Assembly: GCA_028275145.1 (NCBI GenBank)
Contig: JAQCNG010000174.1
Location: 1 to 8,206, forward strand
Length of the DNA stretch: 8,206 nucleotides
Origin: Halovenus sp.
GTDB lineage: Archaea; Halobacteriota; Halobacteria; Halobacteriales; Haloarculaceae
Reading direction: 5' to 3'
Under the pieces are notes generated by a model, which saw only the letters and a list, made by a program, of their open reading frames with translations, was not told where the DNA came from and ran no database searches. A program made the position numbers and the translations under genes. Shown here piece after piece: positions 6,257 to 8,206 of the stretch. The first letter of the stretch is position 1; each line of letters opens with the position of its first letter.

Positions 6257-6284
6257 GTCAGGGAACGCGACTTTCAGGGGTGGT
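6257..6284. other. Short convergent intergenic gap
   Basis: Only 28 bp separate the stop codons of the converging coiled-coil and kinase-2 genes. No hairpin or T-tract terminator is evident, so the two transcripts probably overlap at their 3' ends. Confidence 0.5.
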
Positions 6285-6551
6285 CTATCGTTCGATGATA
6301 ATTGCGCCGTGGTCGCCCTGTGCCGCGTGGGGCCCACACTGGTACAGGAATACGCCCGATTCGTCGAATCGCCACTGGTGTGTGTCTCCCTCGTTCTGGA
6401 TCGAGGCGTCCTCGAAGTCGAACTCACTCTCGGTCTGTTCGACGGAGTGACCGTCCGACAGCCACTCCCAGGTCACGGTCGTTCCCGGATCGATGCGGAC
6501 TGCCGCGGGGTCGAACTGAAGGTCATCGCCAGCCTCGATGGTGACACTGCC
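6285..6551 (-). other. C-terminal halocyanin-like cupredoxin domain (part of kinase 2)
   Basis: The domain has strands SVTIEAGDDLQFDPAAVRIDP and TTVTWEWLSDGHSV, then WRFDESGVFLYQCGPHAAQG and GAIIIE. In halocyanins and plastocyanins a mononuclear type-1 copper is held by His, then Cys-x2-His-x4-Met. Here His, Cys and the second His are present, but the position eight after Cys is Asp (C-G-P-H-A-A-Q-G-D), followed by His. Copper binding is likely but a classical blue site with Met is not. Confidence 0.8.
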
Positions 6552-8006
6552 CTCACCGGTCAGGTCCTCGATGCTGTCGGTACCGTCGTACCCGCTGGCG
6601 TTGTTCTCGTTCAGGTACGAGTCTACCTGCTCTTCGGGGCTCATCGAACCACCGTTGTCGCCGCCGTTGACCCCATCGTTGTCGTTGCCGGCAGTTCCAC
6701 CGCTATCGTCACCTTCGATGGTCTGCAGCAGTCCCCAGCCACCAACTCCGACCACCCCGAGTCCGATGCTACCCAGCGCGACACGCCGAGAGACGGATCT
6801 ACCCCTCTCTAATTCGGCGGTTTCGGCCTTCATCCGCGCAGCGAGCGCCATGCTAACGTTGTCAACCTCCCGCAGGTCCTTCATATCGGCAGCCGCGATG
6901 TGTTCGACACTCCCGTAGCCGGCTGCCGCGAGTGACTCCGCCGTCCTCTCGTCGACACCGGCCAACGCGGTCAGTGCGTGTTCTTCTGTCTCCTCGTCGG
7001 CATCAGCCGACTCCGCCAGCGCGTATTTATTTGTCCCCTCGTTGGTCGTCCTGTCTTCTGTCCCCGCCGTCGACCGGTTCTCGGCGGGGCTATTTCCAGC
7101 ACCGTCATCGCTGCTAGACTGCTGCTCGTCGAGAGCATCGAACAGTTCCTGCAGTCGGTCGCGCAGATAGAGAATCGACTCGTACCGCTCGTCGGGCTCT
7201 TTCGCAAGCGCCCCTCCGAGAATGTCGTCGAGTTCGGCGGGTACGTCGGCCACCTCGCTCGGTGGCGTCGGCTCCTTCGAGAGCACACCCTGCATCACGG
7301 CCGTCGCGGAGCCCTCGAACGGCGGCTGGCCGGTCACGAGTTCGTAGACTAGTGTCCCCACCTGGTAGATGTCGGTCCGGTCGTCGGGCGAACCGTACTG
7401 CTCGGCATCGAACTGCTCCGGCGCGGCGTACTGTGGCGAGAACTCCGCGACGCTGCCGGTCTCGTCGAGCATCAATCGCGCTAGCCCCCAGTCGCTGACC
7501 TTCGGCACCGCCCAGCCGTCTTCCACGGATTTGAAGAGCACGTTCGCTGGCTTGATATCGTGGTGGGCGACGCCGAAGCGGTGGGCGTGATGCACTGCCC
7601 GACAGACACAGACCCCCACCCAGAGCGCCTGCTCCAGCGGGAGTCGCTCGCTATCGGGCACGTCAGCGAGCGTGCCCCGGTCCATGTACTCCATCGCTAG
7701 CCAGGGCAGCGGTTCCGCGCCCCAGTCGTACAGACTCACGATGTGGTCATGTCCGTCGAGTTCCGCCCAGACCTCGGCCTCCTGAACGAACCGGCCGACA
7801 GTGTCCGTGCTGAGTGTGCCCTGCAGTCGGGGTTGTTTGACCGCGACCGGAATCTCCCGCCCCCCGCGCTGCACCGTCACCCGGAACACGTCGGCGTTGC
7901 CGCCCCGCCCGATGACCTCCCCGTCGGCAATCTCGTCGTAGGAGAGGGCCAGCGAGGCCGTGTCGGGTGTCGCGGCCGGCGGACCCCCACTCCCGAGCGA
8001 GTCCAT
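6285..8006 (-). CDS. Ser/Thr protein kinase fused to HhH-like domain, membrane anchor and halocyanin-like cupredoxin
   Basis: 573 residues from ATG 8006. Kinase domain about 22-291: Gly loop IGRGGNADV (32-40), Lys57 in VAVKQPR, EAEVW, catalytic loop HHDIKPAN (D150, K152, N155), DWG (172-174), AAPEQF (194-199), tail DERYESILYLRDRLQEL. An acidic low-complexity linker follows, then a helix-hairpin-helix-like module (344-398: LAGVDERTAESLAAAGYGSV, DLREVDNVSMALAARM). Next comes SRRVALG plus a glycine-rich hydrophobic segment (407-429), which looks like a Tat-type signal or anchor, then a Gly/Asn linker. The last 88 residues are a plastocyanin/halocyanin-like domain with His520 (DGHSV), Cys557 and His560 (QCGPH). 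Start: TTTTTA (8030-8035) lies about 26.5 nt before ATG 8006, favouring a leaderless start there over ATG 8018. Predicted topology: kinase inside, copper domain outside. Confidence 0.88.
   Translation of the reverse strand: MDSLGSGGPPAATPDTASLALSYDEIADGEVIGRGGNADVFRVTVQRGGREIPVAVKQPRLQGTLSTDTVGRFVQEAEVWAELDGHDHIVSLYDWGAEPLPWLAMEYMDRGTLADVPDSERLPLEQALWVGVCVCRAVHHAHRFGVAHHDIKPANVLFKSVEDGWAVPKVSDWGLARLMLDETGSVAEFSPQYAAPEQFDAEQYGSPDDRTDIYQVGTLVYELVTGQPPFEGSATAVMQGVLSKEPTPPSEVADVPAELDDILGGALAKEPDERYESILYLRDRLQELFDALDEQQSSSDDGAGNSPAENRSTAGTEDRTTNEGTNKYALAESADADEETEEHALTALAGVDERTAESLAAAGYGSVEHIAAADMKDLREVDNVSMALAARMKAETAELERGRSVSRRVALGSIGLGVVGVGGWGLLQTIEGDDSGGTAGNDNDGVNGGDNGGSMSPEEQVDSYLNENNASGYDGTDSIEDLTGEGSVTIEAGDDLQFDPAAVRIDPGTTVTWEWLSDGHSVEQTESEFDFEDASIQNEGDTHQWRFDESGVFLYQCGPHAAQGDHGAIIIER
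6720..6788 (-). other. Internal twin-arginine-like membrane segment (part of kinase 2)
   Basis: SVSRRVALGSIGLGVVGVGG WGLL in two pieces: an SRR-x-hydrophobic start and a Gly/Val-rich core with a following acidic residue. Halocyanin precursors in haloarchaea carry N-terminal Tat signals of this kind. Here it lies about 405 residues into the protein, as if a halocyanin precursor had been appended to a kinase. Confidence 0.6.
6813..6977 (-). other. Helix-hairpin-helix-like domain (part of kinase 2)
   Basis: About 55 residues with the pattern LTALAGVDERTAESLAAAGYGSVEHI... then LREVDNVSMALAARMKAE, i.e. two 'G/N-V at hairpin' motifs separated by a helix. This matches the tandem HhH fold seen in Rad51 N-terminal and HHH_5 domains. 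Such domains usually bind DNA, but in membrane proteins of haloarchaea they may serve as protein-interaction modules. Its location between kinase and membrane suggests a juxtamembrane role. Confidence 0.6.
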
Positions 8007-8036
8007 ACGCACAGCCATACCCGCCTGTGTAAAAAC
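8004..8036 (-). promoter_or_regulatory. Kinase-2 promoter (TATA-like element, leaderless start)
   Basis: Minus strand AGTTTTTACA contains TTTTTA at 8030-8035, centred about 26.5 nt upstream of ATG 8006. This spacing is typical of haloarchaeal leaderless genes and argues that kinase 2 has its own promoter even though the upstream frame is open. Confidence 0.55.
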
Positions 8037-8206
8037 TGTTGGTGTCAGTGACTTGCCCGCTGGACTGACTATCGGGTCTGGAGCTCTCGGTAGCGTCTGC
8101 CCACACACGCGCCCCGGCGGCCACGACGACTCCGGCAGGTCCTGCAGTGTGTCCCGAAGATAGCGGACCGACCCGTAGCGGTCGCTCCTGCCGGTATGGA
8201 CGGTGT
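8037..8206 (-). pseudogene. C-terminal tail of a third, related kinase, partial or relic, running off the window
   Basis: In the kinase-2 frame the minus strand reads SDRYGSVRYLRDTLQDLPESS followed by W-P-P-G. The same ending is found in kinase 1 (ERHESVLYLRDDLQDLRDSS, then TGA) and inside kinase 2 (ERYESILYLRDRLQEL). At the codon where kinase 1 has TGA this fragment has TGG, and no stop follows before kinase 2. The next ~40 residues (GRVCGQTLPRAPDPIVSPAG...) are Pro-rich and poor in Asp/Glu, unlike haloarchaeal coding sequence. This suggests a decayed or stop-lost tandem copy. It could instead be a genuine double-kinase fusion. Only about 30 codons of the kinase-like part are in view. Confidence 0.5.

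Noticed and set aside
6309..6812. 167-codon plus-strand frame opposite the cupredoxin/HhH region
   Set aside because: The minus strand encodes recognisable domains here. The plus frame is a shadow with no homology I can see.
8007..8108. Earlier kinase-2 starts at 8018 (ATG) or 8108 (GTG)
   Set aside because: The TATA-like element at 8030-8035 is too close to 8018 and downstream of 8108, but correctly spaced for ATG 8006. The upstream residues are low in acidic residues.
1..8206. CRISPR arrays, tRNA/rRNA genes, insertion sequences
   Set aside because: No regularly spaced identical repeats with unique spacers, no cloverleaf or rRNA-like stretches, and no transposase motifs or terminal inverted repeats were seen. 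The repeats present are all within coding sequence or promoters.

Overview
The window looks haloarchaeal (class Halobacteria). It is GC-rich, the predicted proteins are strongly acidic (Asp/Glu-rich), and promoters are archaeal, with A/T-rich TATA elements about 26-27 nt before start codons of leaderless type. A halocyanin-like cupredoxin, CARDB-like secreted domains and a haloarchaeal-type HTH + PemK/MazF-like gene pair also fit. Genus cannot be named from the sequence alone.

Layout, left to right. (1) 1-588, minus strand: a two-gene unit, a winged-helix regulator (220-588) followed 4 nt later by the start of a PemK/MazF-like toxin cut by the window edge (1-215). Its promoter carries three 11-bp direct repeats. 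(2) 695-3358, minus strand: one long reading frame for a transmembrane Ser/Thr protein kinase (signal peptide, two tandem Ig-like/CARDB-like domains, Asp/Gly/Thr-rich stalk, one membrane helix, helical region, kinase domain). An in-frame TAG at 2666-2668 interrupts it exactly at the start of the second extracellular domain. (3) 3359-3619: AT-rich divergent promoter region. (4) 3620-6256, plus strand: an operon of a 178-residue acidic protein of unknown function, a possible 20-codon mini-ORF, and a 682-residue protein with a long central coiled coil and an unrecognised C-terminal domain. (5) 6285-8006, minus strand, convergent with the operon: a second Ser/Thr kinase, fused through a helix-hairpin-helix-like domain and a twin-arginine-type membrane segment to a halocyanin-like cupredoxin. 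(6) 8007-8206: just upstream of kinase 2 lies the C-terminal tail signature of a third kinase of the same family, running off the window edge in the same open frame.

Working model (inference). The two kinases are close relatives that present different sensors outside the cell with opposite topologies: the first has its sensor N-terminal and kinase C-terminal, the second the reverse. They flank an operon whose coiled-coil protein is a candidate substrate or scaffold. The cluster may be a haloarchaeal membrane-signalling module, with one receptor apparently broken or needing readthrough. The HTH/toxin pair next to it looks like an autonomous toxin-antitoxin cassette.
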